DNA of 64,000 bases from Paenibacillus roseus (GTDB taxonomy: Bacteria; Bacillota; Bacilli; Paenibacillales; Paenibacillaceae), in NCBI RefSeq assembly GCF_016424485.1, contig NZ_JAELUP010000097.1, positions 1-64,000 of the forward strand, given 5' to 3'. Shown piece after piece: positions 16,374-25,277 of this stretch; position 1 is the stretch's first letter, and every line of letters starts with the position of its first letter. The position numbers and the translations under genes were made by a program. The notes below the pieces were generated by a model. The model was not told the origin of the DNA and did no database searches. It saw nothing but the letters and a program-made list of their open reading frames with translations.

Positions 16374-17569
16374 GCGGGCTCACCTGCCCCTGGTTCAGCA
16401 TTGCCTGCGAGTGCGGCCAATACCGCCCCTTTAATCACAATTCCCTTGAGTCTGCCTGAACTGTCAACGACGGCCACGGGCAGCTTGATACTTCCCATGA
16501 GCTCAAACAATTCGTTGAGCAAGGTATCAGGAGCCACGGAGGGCAGCTCGCGCTGAATGATGCTCTCCAGCTGAAGTCCTTCTTTAATCGCATTGGATGC
16601 ATCTTCCGCTGTAATGACTCCGATCAGCTTCATGCCTTTATCGACGACATACAGACTCGAGACACCTCGCTCACGCATCAGCTGCAGAGCAACCCTCGGC
16701 CCTCTTTCTGCCGTGATCGTCTCTGGTTTGCGCATCACATGGGATGCAGTCAATACCTTGGACAGATCGACATCCTCCACAAAACGTTCTACATACTTGT
16801 TGGCAGGCTGCATCAGAATTTCCTCCGGCGTACCGATCTGTACAATACTGCCATCCTTCATCAGCGCAATCTGGTCGCCAATACGCAGCGCTTCATCCAG
16901 ATCATGCGTAATGAAGACAATCGTCTTTTTCATTTTGGATTGCAGCTCCAGCAACTCATCCTGCATATCCTTGCGAATGAGCGGGTCAAGCGCACTGAAC
17001 GCCTCATCCATTAGCAGCACATCGGGATCATTCGCCAGTCCCCTGGCAAGACCTACCCGCTGCTGCATACCTCCGCTAAGCTGATCCGGATAGCTGTTCT
17101 CCCATCCCTTCAAACCAACCAGTTCCAGAGATTCCATTGCCATGGCACGCCGCTTTGTCTTGTCTATACCCTGCACTTCAAGTCCGTACTCCACATTTTG
17201 CAGGACGGTGCGGTGCGGGAACAGCGCAAATTTCTGGAATACCATGCCCATATTTTTGCGTCTGAATTTCCTTAATTGCTCGGCATTCATTTTCAATACG
17301 TCGCTGCCATTAAATAAAACCTGTCCCGAGGTTGGCTCGATCAGCCGGTTTAGCAACCGTACCAGCGTCGACTTTCCGCTTCCGGAGAGACCCATAATAA
17401 CGAAAATTTGTCCCTCTTCAATACTGAAGGTCGCCTGATTAACCCCGACGGTAAGCTTGGTTTCCTTATGAATTTTCTCTTTCGTCCACCCCTCCTCTAA
17501 TAAAGGAAGCGCGCGCTTTGGGTCAGATCCAAAGATTTTGATCAGTTGTTTTACTTCAACAATCGGCAT
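16370..17569 (-). CDS. opuAA: Glycine betaine ABC transporter ATP-binding protein with tandem CBS domains
   Basis: A 399-residue ATPase that drives OpuA. Walker A is GLSGSGKST, the signature LSGGMQQR, Walker B VLLMDEAFSALDP, and the switch His lies in FITHDLDEA. The last 120 residues form two CBS motifs (VMRKPETITAERGP..., then VAPDTLLNELFELMGS...), which in OpuA enzymes sense ionic strength or c-di-AMP and gate transport. The start follows AAAGGGGGG. First gene of the minus-strand operon, with a 276-base intergenic region to the divergent GbsR-type regulator that likely carries both promoters. Confidence 0.94.
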   Translation of the reverse strand: MPIVEVKQLIKIFGSDPKRALPLLEEGWTKEKIHKETKLTVGVNQATFSIEEGQIFVIMGLSGSGKSTLVRLLNRLIEPTSGQVLFNGSDVLKMNAEQLRKFRRKNMGMVFQKFALFPHRTVLQNVEYGLEVQGIDKTKRRAMAMESLELVGLKGWENSYPDQLSGGMQQRVGLARGLANDPDVLLMDEAFSALDPLIRKDMQDELLELQSKMKKTIVFITHDLDEALRIGDQIALMKDGSIVQIGTPEEILMQPANKYVERFVEDVDLSKVLTASHVMRKPETITAERGPRVALQLMRERGVSSLYVVDKGMKLIGVITAEDASNAIKEGLQLESIIQRELPSVAPDTLLNELFELMGSIKLPVAVVDSSGRLKGIVIKGAVLAALAGNAEPGAGEPA

Positions 17570-17845
17570 GTTATTCCCCCCTTTACGGTGCCTGTTGTAC
17601 TGTTGCTTGACTTGTAACAGTTTAGTTCGAAACAGCTTGTATCGTCAAAATGCGTAATTTTCCATATACTTTGTACAGTTTTAACTTTATAAACTTATTA
17701 TACCGTATACTCTGTTTTCCTCCCTATTTCGTTAACATCTGTTGCTTTACATTTTCAAAAGGCTGTGCTTCAATACTTGTTATATACAGCTATCAATCGC
17801 AATTGAAACGGGTAGCCTAAGCAATTTTGTACTCTGGAGGGTACC

Positions 17846-18415
17846 ATGAAATACTTGGAGGCATTGACAGAAGAACAGCAACGGAGGGTAGTGCAAGCAA
17901 GGCAACGGGTTATTGAATCAATCGGCAAGAACATGGATTTATACGGGATTACGCTATCGATTGGGCACTTGTACGGCAATATGTATTTTAATAACGCGCC
18001 AGTCACGCTTGATGAGATGAGCGCTACGATGGGGATGAGCAAAACCTCAATGAGCACAGGCATGCGCACATTGATGGATTTGAAGATGATTAACAAGGTT
18101 TGGGGTAAAGGCAGCCGCAAGGACTTATATGAGGTTGTGCCGGACTGGCATCAAAATTTTATTGATTATTTCTCTATTCGCTGGAGAAAGGCCGTCGAGA
18201 CAAATTCCAGTGCCCTCAACAAATCCTTGAAGGAAATTCGCGAGATTCGCGCCGAGTATGCCGGCAATGAGATGCTGCTGATGCTGCTTGACGAGGACGA
18301 AAGCAAAATTCATGATGCGCTGAACTATTACAAATGGCTGCTCAGACTGATTGATTCGTTTGAGTCGGGTAAAATATTTGACCTGATTCCGATGGAAGAA
18401 GACGGGGCCAGATAA
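17846..18415 (+). CDS. GbsR/OpcR-type MarR-family regulator
   Basis: A 189-residue protein with the GbsR family plan: an N-terminal helix (EEQQRRVVQARQRVIESIGKNMDLYG), a winged HTH (TLDEMSATMGMSKTSMSTGMRTLMDLKMI, then VWGKGSRKDLYEV), and a helical dimer domain. In B. subtilis GbsR and OpcR repress choline and betaine genes. Its divergent position next to opuAA-AB-AC argues that it controls this importer. ATG follows CTGGAGG. An operator could not be located with confidence. The ligand (choline or betaine) is inferred from the family. Confidence 0.85.
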   Translation: MKYLEALTEEQQRRVVQARQRVIESIGKNMDLYGITLSIGHLYGNMYFNNAPVTLDEMSATMGMSKTSMSTGMRTLMDLKMINKVWGKGSRKDLYEVVPDWHQNFIDYFSIRWRKAVETNSSALNKSLKEIREIRAEYAGNEMLLMLLDEDESKIHDALNYYKWLLRLIDSFESGKIFDLIPMEEDGAR

Positions 18416-18435
18416 AGAGGACTATTACAAGTCGA

Positions 18436-18472
18436 TGAACGAATGTCAGGCATAGCCTGCCTGTGGAAAGTT
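18436..18472. repeat. Dispersed repeat family 1, copy 3 (partial)
   Basis: GAACGAATGTCAGGCATAGC followed by CTGCCTGTGGAAAGTT aligns with 14112-14149 of the fuller copy, then diverges before the TTCCGATCGCTGTT core. Confidence 0.5.
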
Positions 18473-18493
18473 TTTTCTGAAAAAAAGCCATAA

Positions 18494-18546
18494 AAAGAAG
18501 GTTCCCTTATGCTGCCCTTGAGCTGTGAACATAGAGAACCTTCTTT
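18494..18546. terminator. Bidirectional terminator between the GbsR-type and IclR genes
   Basis: AAAGAAGGTTC (18494-18504) pairs with GAACCTTCTTT (18536-18546), followed by GTTTTATTTT on the plus strand; the minus strand also has a U-rich exit. Both flanking genes converge on it. Confidence 0.75.
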
Positions 18547-18549
18547 GTT

Positions 18550-19293
18550 TTATTTTACCATTGTACCCATCAACCGAGCCGAGTTCATTATGATTGGCGC
18601 ATAATCGCGCATCTTCTTCAGCGTAAGACGCGATGCCGGCCCAGAGACCGACAATGCCGCTGCCAACTTGCCGGAACGGTGGAAGATCGGGGTGGCAACC
18701 GCAGCGGCTCCGGCTTCCCGTTCTTCTACGCTTGTGGCGTAGCCAATACGGCGAATTTCTTCGAGTTGCTCCTCCAACTGTTTGCGGTCAAAGCCTGTCG
18801 GCCAGGATTTGCCGTTCATCAGCACCTCACGATCCGCCTCCTCGGCGAAGGCAATCAGCACCTTGCTGGATGCGCCCACATACAGCGGCAGCCGCGCGCC
18901 AACCGGCGCAACCCTGCGGATAGCCTGCCCGCTCTGCACGGCCTGGACACGCAAGCGGTCATCCCCGTCCCTGATGTAAAGGCTGACAGTCTCCCCCAAT
19001 TCATCCCGCAGACGCTCCATCTCCGGCAGCAAAATAATAGCAGGATCATCATTATTGGACAGATGAGTCGACAGTTCCCATATCCTCATGCCTAGTCTGT
19101 AACGGTCAGAAGCGCTGTCCCGGGCAATGAAGCCTCTCTCCTCAAGCGTAGCCAACATCCGGTGAACGGTGCTCTTGTGCAAACCGACCCGCTCGGCAAT
19201 CTCCGTCATTGCCAAATCCGTACCATCTGTAAAGCAAAGCAATATATCAAGCGCCCGTTCTACAGCGCGCACTGTGGACTTGTGCTCTTCCAT
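18550..19293 (-). CDS. IclR-family transcriptional regulator
   Basis: A 247-residue regulator. Residues 1-65 form the winged HTH (VRAVERALDILLCFTDGTDLAMTEIAERVGLHKSTVHRMLATLEERGFI), and the rest the IclR effector domain, ending in AALSVSGPASRLTLKKM. The ATG at 19293 has GGGAGG nine bases upstream; the frame stays open 50 codons further but without a ribosome site. It lies alone, divergent from a hydrolase gene. A perfect palindrome sits between its promoter and start, suggesting autorepression. The effector and other targets are unknown. Confidence 0.88.
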   Translation of the reverse strand: MEEHKSTVRAVERALDILLCFTDGTDLAMTEIAERVGLHKSTVHRMLATLEERGFIARDSASDRYRLGMRIWELSTHLSNNDDPAIILLPEMERLRDELGETVSLYIRDGDDRLRVQAVQSGQAIRRVAPVGARLPLYVGASSKVLIAFAEEADREVLMNGKSWPTGFDRKQLEEQLEEIRRIGYATSVEEREAGAAAVATPIFHRSGKLAAALSVSGPASRLTLKKMRDYAPIIMNSARLMGTMVK

Positions 19294-19310
19294 ATTCAAG
19301 AGCCTCCCTT

Positions 19311-19345
19311 GTTTCATACAATGAAACTTAATTACACCTAGTATA
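19311..19345 (-). promoter_or_regulatory. Palindromic operator and -10 of the IclR gene
   Basis: GTTTCATACAATGAAAC (19311-19327) is a perfect 7-3-7 palindrome, about 12 bases downstream of a TATACT box on the minus strand (19345-19340). The position fits autorepression. Confidence 0.5.
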
Positions 19346-19501
19346 ACATAACGGGGTTGGACAGCGGAAGACATGGGAGGCAAAAATGCTGAACACATTA
19401 CAAACACATTGCAAAAATCAACTCTTTTTGCGGTATTTCGCACAGCAAAACGCGTTATTTTACAGGCAGATTACAAGTGAATAACATTACATCTATAGCA
19501 A

Positions 19502-19530
19502 TTGACACCCTGGGACAAAAGTCATACGAT
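19502..19530 (+). promoter_or_regulatory. Candidate sigma-A promoter of the hydrolase gene
   Basis: TTGACA (19502-19507), 17-base spacer, TACGAT (19525-19530), 78 bases before the start codon. Confidence 0.55.
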
Positions 19531-19607
19531 GAAATCAACAGCAATTATTAAAACGCTTCCAAATACAGTACACAAGCCTTAGTTTGCGCTAACCGGGAGG
19601 GATGGTC

Positions 19608-20654
19608 ATGAATAGCACGATACTGACGCCAGTGCCGCTAGAAGGCGGATTGACAACGGTTCCTCAGCCTGTCCTTCAGCCGCTTCCAGGCATCCGCCCG
19701 TTGCCAGCCGCAGAGCGAGCGCGCAGTAGGCATATAGCCATAGCCGCTTTATCGGCTTTTGTCGCTTTCGTACTGTTCACCTTGCTCGCCTTCCACGGTT
19801 ATGTCGCCTGGATGCTTGCTTATCCATATGTCGCTCCCTTGACATCCAATCCGATGGAGGCTAAGAGCCTCCCTTATCACGACGTGCAGTTCCAAAGCGC
19901 CAGTGGCAAGACGACTGTAGACGGCTGGTTCATACCGGCAGAGAAAACCTCTCCTAAAACGGTCGTATTCAGCCACGGCTACGGGGCCAACCGCGAAGAA
20001 ACCTGGGTTCCAATGTATGAGCTGGCCGAACTGGTACACCGGCTGAACTATAATGTGTTGATGTTCGATTACGGTTACGCCTCCTCCGTACACAAGACGC
20101 CAGCAACAGGCGGACGCGAAGAATCGCAGCAGCTTCTCGCTGCAGTTGATTACGCCAAAAGCCAGGGCGCTGGAGAAGTTATCGTCTGGGGCTTCTCAAT
20201 GGGTGCGGGCACGGCTTTGCAGACGGCGCTGCTGACCGACGAGATTGACGCCATGATTCTGGACAGCACTTTCCTGGCTGATACCGATACGCTTTACTAT
20301 AATGTACAGCAAATTATAAATTTGCCTCGTTACCCTTCTGTCCCGCTCATTAATTCCATGCTGCCGCTATGGACCGGAACTAGCCTTGATCACATCCCTG
20401 CCGAGCAGATCAAGCACGAGGCGTTCCCCATGCCGATCTACATGATCCATGGCACATCCGATTCCAAGGCCCCTTATAGGACAGCCGAGCAGATCTCAGG
20501 ATTTCAGCAGAATCCGCTATCCAGGGTATGGATTGTAGAGAATGGCCAGCATGAGATGCTGTTCCGCGAACACCCAAAGGAATACATTCAGAGAGCCGCC
20601 TTGTTTTTAAGCCAGGTAGAGTCTGAACCAAATCAAATCAATAATCATCTGTAA
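19608..20654 (+). CDS. Membrane-anchored alpha/beta hydrolase
   Basis: A 348-residue protein: a Pro-rich cytoplasmic tail of about 40 residues, one transmembrane segment (IAIAALSAFVAFVLFTLLAF), then an alpha/beta hydrolase domain. The oxyanion area is VFSHGYGANRE, the nucleophile elbow GFSMGAG, with a likely acid in MIHGTSDSKAP and the catalytic His in NGQHEMLF. It resembles YqkD-type bacillus hydrolases of unknown substrate. ATG at 19608 is chosen over one two codons earlier because GGGAGG at 19595-19600 is too close to the first. The domain would face outside or be membrane-proximal; orientation is not settled. Confidence 0.8.
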   Translation: MNSTILTPVPLEGGLTTVPQPVLQPLPGIRPLPAAERARSRHIAIAALSAFVAFVLFTLLAFHGYVAWMLAYPYVAPLTSNPMEAKSLPYHDVQFQSASGKTTVDGWFIPAEKTSPKTVVFSHGYGANREETWVPMYELAELVHRLNYNVLMFDYGYASSVHKTPATGGREESQQLLAAVDYAKSQGAGEVIVWGFSMGAGTALQTALLTDEIDAMILDSTFLADTDTLYYNVQQIINLPRYPSVPLINSMLPLWTGTSLDHIPAEQIKHEAFPMPIYMIHGTSDSKAPYRTAEQISGFQQNPLSRVWIVENGQHEMLFREHPKEYIQRAALFLSQVESEPNQINNHL

Positions 20655-20728
20655 AATACACGACATAAGCCAAGTTCCATGCGGAATACATTGTGAGAGA
20701 TGTAATCTGTATAAAGGAGGCCTATGTC

Positions 20729-21811
20729 GTGCTTTATATTTACGGCAAGTACATGCCCTTGCGATGGCTTGAGGAAGTTCAGCGATGGAAAGAGCAAGAG
20801 GAGGGCCACGCCCGACTGATTCGCAAGACAGTTCCTGATCTGGAGCAGGAGTACGTGAACCTGCTCAAGGAATGGGAAGCGGTCTTCAAAGCAACAAAGG
20901 AATGTGCCGAAGCCTGGATCAAAGAACTGCTGCCCGCGGCAGAATTCATTCCGCCCAAAGCCGCTGAGCAAGTGGAAGAGCTGGTTAAAGCTTCTCTCCA
21001 GCAAACCCGGGAATTTGCATCCCACCTCGGGATTATACTGAAAACTAGCAAGGCCGTTCACAAGAACCCTGTGTCTCGCATCCTCATTCATCACATTAAA
21101 GAGGAGTCCGAGAAGACCTTGAAGGAGCTGGAAGGAAAAACAAGGAGCATTTGGTGGGAAACCCGCAGTGATAAATCCGGCAATACCGTACCCATCGGCG
21201 GACATACACTGCCTCCCCTGCCCTACGCTTATGACGCTCTGGAGCCTTATATTGATGAAGAAACGATGCGCATTCACCATGATATTTTGCACAAAAATTA
21301 TGTGGAAGGTCTGAACAAAGCGGAAAAGGAACTGCAGCAATCGCGGAAAACAGGAGATTTTGAGCTGGTGAAGCATTGGGAGCGGGAACTGGCGTTTAAC
21401 GGAGCGGGTCATTATCTTCATACCTTGTTCTGGGATACGCTGTCTCCGCAAGGCGGGGGCGCAGCCGTCGGCCCGATCGGCAATCGGATTGAACATGATT
21501 TCGGCAGCTACGATGCTTTCAAGAAGCAATTCAGCCAGGCAGCGGAAAAAGTAGAAGGCGGCGGCTGGACAATTCTTGTATGGAGTCCTCGCAGCCACCG
21601 TCTTGAAATTCTGCAGGCAGAAAAGCATCAGAACTTGTCCCAGTGGGACGTTATTCCGCTTCTTCCAATTGATGTATGGGAACATAGCTACTATTTGAAG
21701 CATCAAAACAAACGAGCGGATTATATTAAAGATTGGTGGCATGTCGTGAACTGGCCTTACGTAAATGAACGCTTTCTCAAAGCAAGTCAGCTAACATGGG
21801 TCCCATACTGA
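20729..21811 (+). CDS. SodF-like superoxide dismutase with N-terminal helical domain
   Basis: A 360-residue protein. The first 130 residues are helical and charged, of the DUF2935/ferritin-like kind seen in front of some bacillus SODs; the rest is a complete Fe/Mn superoxide dismutase. Metal ligands are in place: His in MRIHHDILHKNYV, His in NGAGHYLHTLFW, and Asp and His in LLPIDVWEHSYYL. It should convert superoxide to oxygen and peroxide. GTG at 20729 is eight bases after AAGGAGG; the frame is open 12 codons upstream without support. A separate sodA lies at 26.5 kb. Activity and the N-terminal role are unproven. Confidence 0.85.
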   Translation: MLYIYGKYMPLRWLEEVQRWKEQEEGHARLIRKTVPDLEQEYVNLLKEWEAVFKATKECAEAWIKELLPAAEFIPPKAAEQVEELVKASLQQTREFASHLGIILKTSKAVHKNPVSRILIHHIKEESEKTLKELEGKTRSIWWETRSDKSGNTVPIGGHTLPPLPYAYDALEPYIDEETMRIHHDILHKNYVEGLNKAEKELQQSRKTGDFELVKHWERELAFNGAGHYLHTLFWDTLSPQGGGAAVGPIGNRIEHDFGSYDAFKKQFSQAAEKVEGGGWTILVWSPRSHRLEILQAEKHQNLSQWDVIPLLPIDVWEHSYYLKHQNKRADYIKDWWHVVNWPYVNERFLKASQLTWVPY

Positions 21812-21847
21812 AAGGGAGTGAAACGATCGCCTCGTCATAACAAGCCA

Positions 21848-21895
21848 AACGGGCTATTCCTGTCGAACCCCGATGTCCGACAAGAACAGCCCGTT
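21848..21895. terminator. Convergent terminator between the SodF-like gene and folE
   Basis: AACGGGCT...TGTCG (21848-21865) pairs with CGACA...AGCCCGTT (21878-21895), followed by AATTTT on the plus strand; it serves both genes. Confidence 0.7.
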
Positions 21896-21915
21896 AATTT
21901 TAGCGTACAGCCAGT

Positions 21916-22509
21916 CTATTGCTTGAGCAGGGATAAAAACTCGGAACGCAAGGCCGGATTCGACCGGAACTCTCCGCGCACAGCGGAGGTTACCGTCTTG
22001 CTGCCCGGTTTCTTCACACCGCGAGAGCACATGCACAGATGCTCGCCTTCGACCACGACCATGACCCCGGTTGGCTTCAGCACCTCTTCCATGATATCGG
22101 CGATCTGTGTAGTAATGCGCTCCTGCACCTGCAAGCGTCTGGTGATGGCATCAACCAAGCGGGCCAACTTACTTAAGCCCGCGATTTTGCCACTTGGGAT
22201 ATATCCAATATGGGCCTTGCCGAAGAAGGGAGCCATATGGTGTTCACACTGACTGTAATACACAATATCCCGAACGATAACCAGTTCCTCATGATTCTCA
22301 TCAAAGGTAACGCCGAGTACATCGCGAGGATCAACATCATAACCAGAAAATATTTCCTCATACATCCTCGTCACTCTTGCCGGAGTCTCCAGCAGGCCTT
22401 CACGCTCTACATTTTCTCCAATGAGCTTCAAGATTTCTTTCACATGATATTCGAGCTGCTCCCGATTATGGGTAACATTAGAATTGACGTAATCTTTTTT
22501 TCCAGCCAA
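21916..22509 (-). CDS. folE: GTP cyclohydrolase I
   Basis: Converts GTP to 7,8-dihydroneopterin triphosphate, the first step of folate synthesis and also the entry to 7-deazaguanine (queuosine) synthesis. The 197-residue protein shows the zinc and active-site motifs: ETPARVTRMYEEIFSGY, YYSQCEHHMAPFFGKAHIGYIP, GLSKLARLVDAITRRLQVQERIT, and the second zinc-site region EHLCMCSRGV. Length is typical. A queG gene lies two genes upstream on the same strand, so both uses of the product are represented locally. Enzyme identity is firm. Confidence 0.95.
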   Translation of the reverse strand: MAGKKDYVNSNVTHNREQLEYHVKEILKLIGENVEREGLLETPARVTRMYEEIFSGYDVDPRDVLGVTFDENHEELVIVRDIVYYSQCEHHMAPFFGKAHIGYIPSGKIAGLSKLARLVDAITRRLQVQERITTQIADIMEEVLKPTGVMVVVEGEHLCMCSRGVKKPGSKTVTSAVRGEFRSNPALRSEFLSLLKQ

Positions 22510-22533
22510 CCTGCTGACCTCCCTATGAGCAGC

Positions 22534-22752
22534 TTATCTGCGGCCAGGACGATGATTTTTCATCATTTGCTGGGCGCGCTGCATTTGCTGCTTGTTCATA
22601 TTATAGCCCATTTGCTTCGCCATCTTCTGAAGCATATCAGGGTCGCTTTGCATCTTTTCAAGCTGCTTGCGGAGATAAAAAACGCCAATGAAGAAGCCCC
22701 CGGCAAGTCCTAAAATTAAAGTAACAATCGGAATAGCAATATCCCAAAACAT
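22534..22752 (-). CDS. yneF: YneF family (UPF0154) membrane protein
   Basis: A 72-residue protein: MFWDIAIPIVTLILGLAGGFFIGVFYLRKQ gives one transmembrane helix, followed by LEKMQSDPDMLQKMAKQMGYNMNKQQMQRAQQMMK, the conserved amphipathic Met/Gln-rich tail of YneF. Function is unknown; the protein is inner-membrane anchored with the tail in the cytoplasm. The ATG at 22752 is about 12 bases after GGAGG; a longer frame adds 12 residues without support. Family assignment is secure. Confidence 0.88.
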   Translation of the reverse strand: MFWDIAIPIVTLILGLAGGFFIGVFYLRKQLEKMQSDPDMLQKMAKQMGYNMNKQQMQRAQQMMKNHRPGRR

Positions 22753-22886
22753 AAAATGAAATCGACCTCCGTCTATAATGGAATGCACTTTATCATATCA
22801 TGTACAAGCTGGCTGTGCCAGCCCGCAGCACGGATTTTTCACATTACAAACACTGGCAGTTTGCCCGGATGGATGTGCCGACCGCT

Positions 22887-24077
22887 TTACACCTCTGCGA
22901 CCTGCTCTTCTCCAGTTGGGGGCGACTCGGCATGCCGCTCAAGCGCCCGCCTGATCATGATCCGCGCCTCTTCATCGTCTTCATGCCCTACGGCTTCAGC
23001 CAGCGCATCCAGCGCCATGCTGCTGCCGATTTGGCCAAGCGCCCACCCGGCTGTACCCCGCAGCACAGGTCTCGGGTCCTTCCGCAGTACCCCGATCAAA
23101 TCCGGCACAGCGCTCTCTTCCTTGAAATTGCCAAGCGCAATAACTGCATTGCGCTGGATCGGTTTTCTACCCCGCCATGCGGAGGATGTATTCCCGTACT
23201 GCCGTTGAAACTCCTTGTTGCCGATCGTCAGAAGCGGAACAAGCAACGGCTTCACCTGCTCCGGGTCGGGCTGAAGCTCAGGCTGATGCGTCCAGTTCTT
23301 GCCCTTGTTGACCGGACAGACGATCTGGCACGTATCGCAGCCATACAGCCGATTGCCGATCTTGCGCATGACATCTTCTTTCACAAAGTCCTTCGTCTGT
23401 GTAATAAAAGAGATGCACAGCTTGCTGTTCAGCTGCCCGGGGCCGACAAGCGCGCCTGTCGGACAAGCGTCGATGCATTTGGTACAGGAGCCGCATTGGT
23501 CGGTAATCGGATTATCCGGCGACAGCGGCAGATTCGTCAGCATCTCGCCAAGATAGATCCATGATCCGAATTCCGGAGCAATGATGCAGCTGTTTTTGGC
23601 GCTCCATCCAAGCCCGGCTCGCTCGGCTACCGCACGGTCGGACAAGGCTCCAGTGTCGACCATATTTTCAGTCCGGACTTCTGGAACCCTGTCTCTTAGC
23701 CACTGCTCCAGCCTCTCCATTCTGTTTCGCAGCACCTTGTGGTAATCATCGCCCCAAGAAGCCCGAGCCAGTATTCCCCGCCTTGCTCCAGGCTCAGACT
23801 TGGGCGCATCTTTCAGCTTGGACGGATACGCGATAGCAATAGCAATAATAGACTGGGGCGTGTCGAACAATAACGACGGATCTGTTCGCTTGTCGAGATC
23901 AGGCTCCTCGAAACCCGATTCATATCCAAGCTCCCGGTGCTTGATTAGTCTTTGCTTTAATTCCGCAAACGGTTCGGTCGAAGCGATACCCAGCTTGTCG
24001 ATGCCAAGCTCAGGCAGTGCAGCAAGCAGCTCCCGCTTCAATTCCTCATAGAATCCGGCGGTTCTCAAGCTTTGCAT
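22887..24077 (-). CDS. queG: Epoxyqueuosine reductase QueG
   Basis: Reduces epoxyqueuosine to queuosine at the wobble position of tRNAs with GUN anticodons, using a cobalamin and two 4Fe-4S clusters. Both ferredoxin motifs are visible: CGSCTKCIDACPTG, and CDTCQIVCPVN with a partner Cys upstream. The C-terminal 120 residues contain HEAT-like repeats (ALGNFKEESAVPDLIGVLRKDPRP and so on), as in B. subtilis QueG. Starting at ATG 24077 gives 396 residues; the frame is open 46 codons more but includes non-family sequence. Upstream of yneF and folE on the same strand. Confidence 0.94.
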   Translation of the reverse strand: MQSLRTAGFYEELKRELLAALPELGIDKLGIASTEPFAELKQRLIKHRELGYESGFEEPDLDKRTDPSLLFDTPQSIIAIAIAYPSKLKDAPKSEPGARRGILARASWGDDYHKVLRNRMERLEQWLRDRVPEVRTENMVDTGALSDRAVAERAGLGWSAKNSCIIAPEFGSWIYLGEMLTNLPLSPDNPITDQCGSCTKCIDACPTGALVGPGQLNSKLCISFITQTKDFVKEDVMRKIGNRLYGCDTCQIVCPVNKGKNWTHQPELQPDPEQVKPLLVPLLTIGNKEFQRQYGNTSSAWRGRKPIQRNAVIALGNFKEESAVPDLIGVLRKDPRPVLRGTAGWALGQIGSSMALDALAEAVGHEDDEEARIMIRRALERHAESPPTGEEQVAEV

Positions 24078-24184
24078 TGAGCGATTAAGCCTCCTTGTTA
24101 GCCTTTGAAAATGGATTTTATGCCCGCCGCACCGCTGCACCGATGCGTTGGGGAATATATGCTTTTTTGTTACTTTCGTACTAC

Positions 24185-24721
24185 TTATATCGATTTCATC
24201 TGGGTAGGCGGCCATAAAATAAAATCGGCTCGCCCTTTAATGTTGTTTCCGCTAACCGTCCCGAAACTGCGGCTGTCTCTGCTCGCACCGGCATGGCGGT
24301 TATCTCCCATAATAAAATAGGCGCCAGGCTCTACCGTATACGGTCCGTAATCCTCATCCTCAATCGCCAGGTCGGTATACGGTTCAACCAGTCTCTCCCC
24401 GTTCAGATACAGGCGCTTGTTGCGAATCTCTATCTGGTCCCCGGGAATGCCAATAACCCGCTTGACAAGATATTCATTGCTTTTCAGCTCATGTTCCGGG
24501 TCTTCAACAATGACGATGTTACCGCGCTCGGGAGAACCGAACAGATAGACGGCTTTATTAACGAAGAGCCATTCCTTCTCTTCCAGCGTAGGTTGCATGG
24601 AATGACCTTTAACCGTAGATAAATTGAATACAAAATAATGAAGCAGCATAACAATGATAACTGCCAGAAGCAATGTCTTGAACCAGTCCAAAAGCTCTTT
24701 AACCAAGGGTGAACGCCCCAT
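24185..24721 (-). CDS. lepB: Type I signal peptidase
   Basis: Membrane-bound protease that removes signal peptides from exported proteins. The 178-residue protein has one N-terminal transmembrane segment (LLLAVIIVMLLHYFVF), the nucleophile Ser41 in GHSMQPTL and the general-base Lys87 in LVKRVIGIPGD, plus the C-terminal MGDNRHAGASRDSRSFG box. This is the short SipS-like bacillus form. It starts at ATG 24721, directly after the DUF402 stop at 24723, with AGAAGGGG upstream, so the two genes are translationally adjacent. Which preproteins it prefers is unknown. Confidence 0.93.
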   Translation of the reverse strand: MGRSPLVKELLDWFKTLLLAVIIVMLLHYFVFNLSTVKGHSMQPTLEEKEWLFVNKAVYLFGSPERGNIVIVEDPEHELKSNEYLVKRVIGIPGDQIEIRNKRLYLNGERLVEPYTDLAIEDEDYGPYTVEPGAYFIMGDNRHAGASRDSRSFGTVSGNNIKGRADFILWPPTQMKSI

Positions 24722-24722
24722 G

Positions 24723-25277
24723 CTACACCCCTTCTTCTCTTTTTGTCCATTCATTATAATAATGATACACCATGTCGTCATCAAACGGCGCTCCACCGCT
24801 TTGGATACGCTGAATCAGAGCGGTCAGCCCCTCTTCCACCTTCTCCTGTACAAGAGCAGGATAATGATACATCGCCTTATGCGCCTCATACTCATCCCGG
24901 TCTACAACATGCATGGAACCATCCCAGGTACGGATCACATCCAGATCGTAATCAATATACGTCAGCACTCCCTCATGCAAGTACGGGGGCGAAGCCACAT
25001 TACAGTAATATCGAATCCCCGCTTCCTCGATCAGGGCCACAACATTGAACCATTGCCCGGGGATAAAGAAGGACACAGCCGGTACCTTGCTTACCCACAC
25101 CTTGCGGTCTGCCTCTTGTATAGGCGTTTGACTATTCATAAGCACAATTATGGATTCCGATGCATGCTCCGCAGTGAGCCTGGATTTGGGAATCAACCAG
25201 TTTCGGAGCCACATCCGGTGAAGATGACCATCATGCTTGAAGCTTTTAATAATACACGGCTGATAGATGATTTCCAT
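24723..25277 (-). CDS. DUF402 protein, probable nucleoside tri-/diphosphatase
   Basis: A 184-residue protein of the DUF402 family (Ntdp/YgaC type), which forms a beta-barrel with acidic metal-binding residues and can hydrolyse nucleotides. Visible parts are the basic KSFKHDGHLHRMWLRNWL segment, the beta-barrel block GIRYYCNVASPPYL, then LTYIDYDLDVIRTWDGSMHVVDRDEY with the D-x-D and DRDEY metal-site residues. Slightly longer N-terminal loops are the only difference from typical members. Located just upstream of the signal peptidase gene. The enzymatic call is from the family; no substrate is implied by context. Confidence 0.82.
   Translation of the reverse strand: MEIIYQPCIIKSFKHDGHLHRMWLRNWLIPKSRLTAEHASESIIVLMNSQTPIQEADRKVWVSKVPAVSFFIPGQWFNVVALIEEAGIRYYCNVASPPYLHEGVLTYIDYDLDVIRTWDGSMHVVDRDEYEAHKAMYHYPALVQEKVEEGLTALIQRIQSGGAPFDDDMVYHYYNEWTKREEGV

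Larger units (their letters stand above)
19294..19607. other. Divergent regulatory stretch
   Basis: About 310 bases between the IclR and hydrolase genes. It holds the IclR operator and -10 described at 19311-19345 and the hydrolase promoter at 19502-19530, plus an AT-rich middle without genes. Confidence 0.6.

Noticed and set aside
20645..21742. 365-codon minus frame opposite the SodF-like gene
   Set aside because: Shadow of a well-supported enzyme gene; Phe/Leu/Arg-rich noise composition, no ribosome site.
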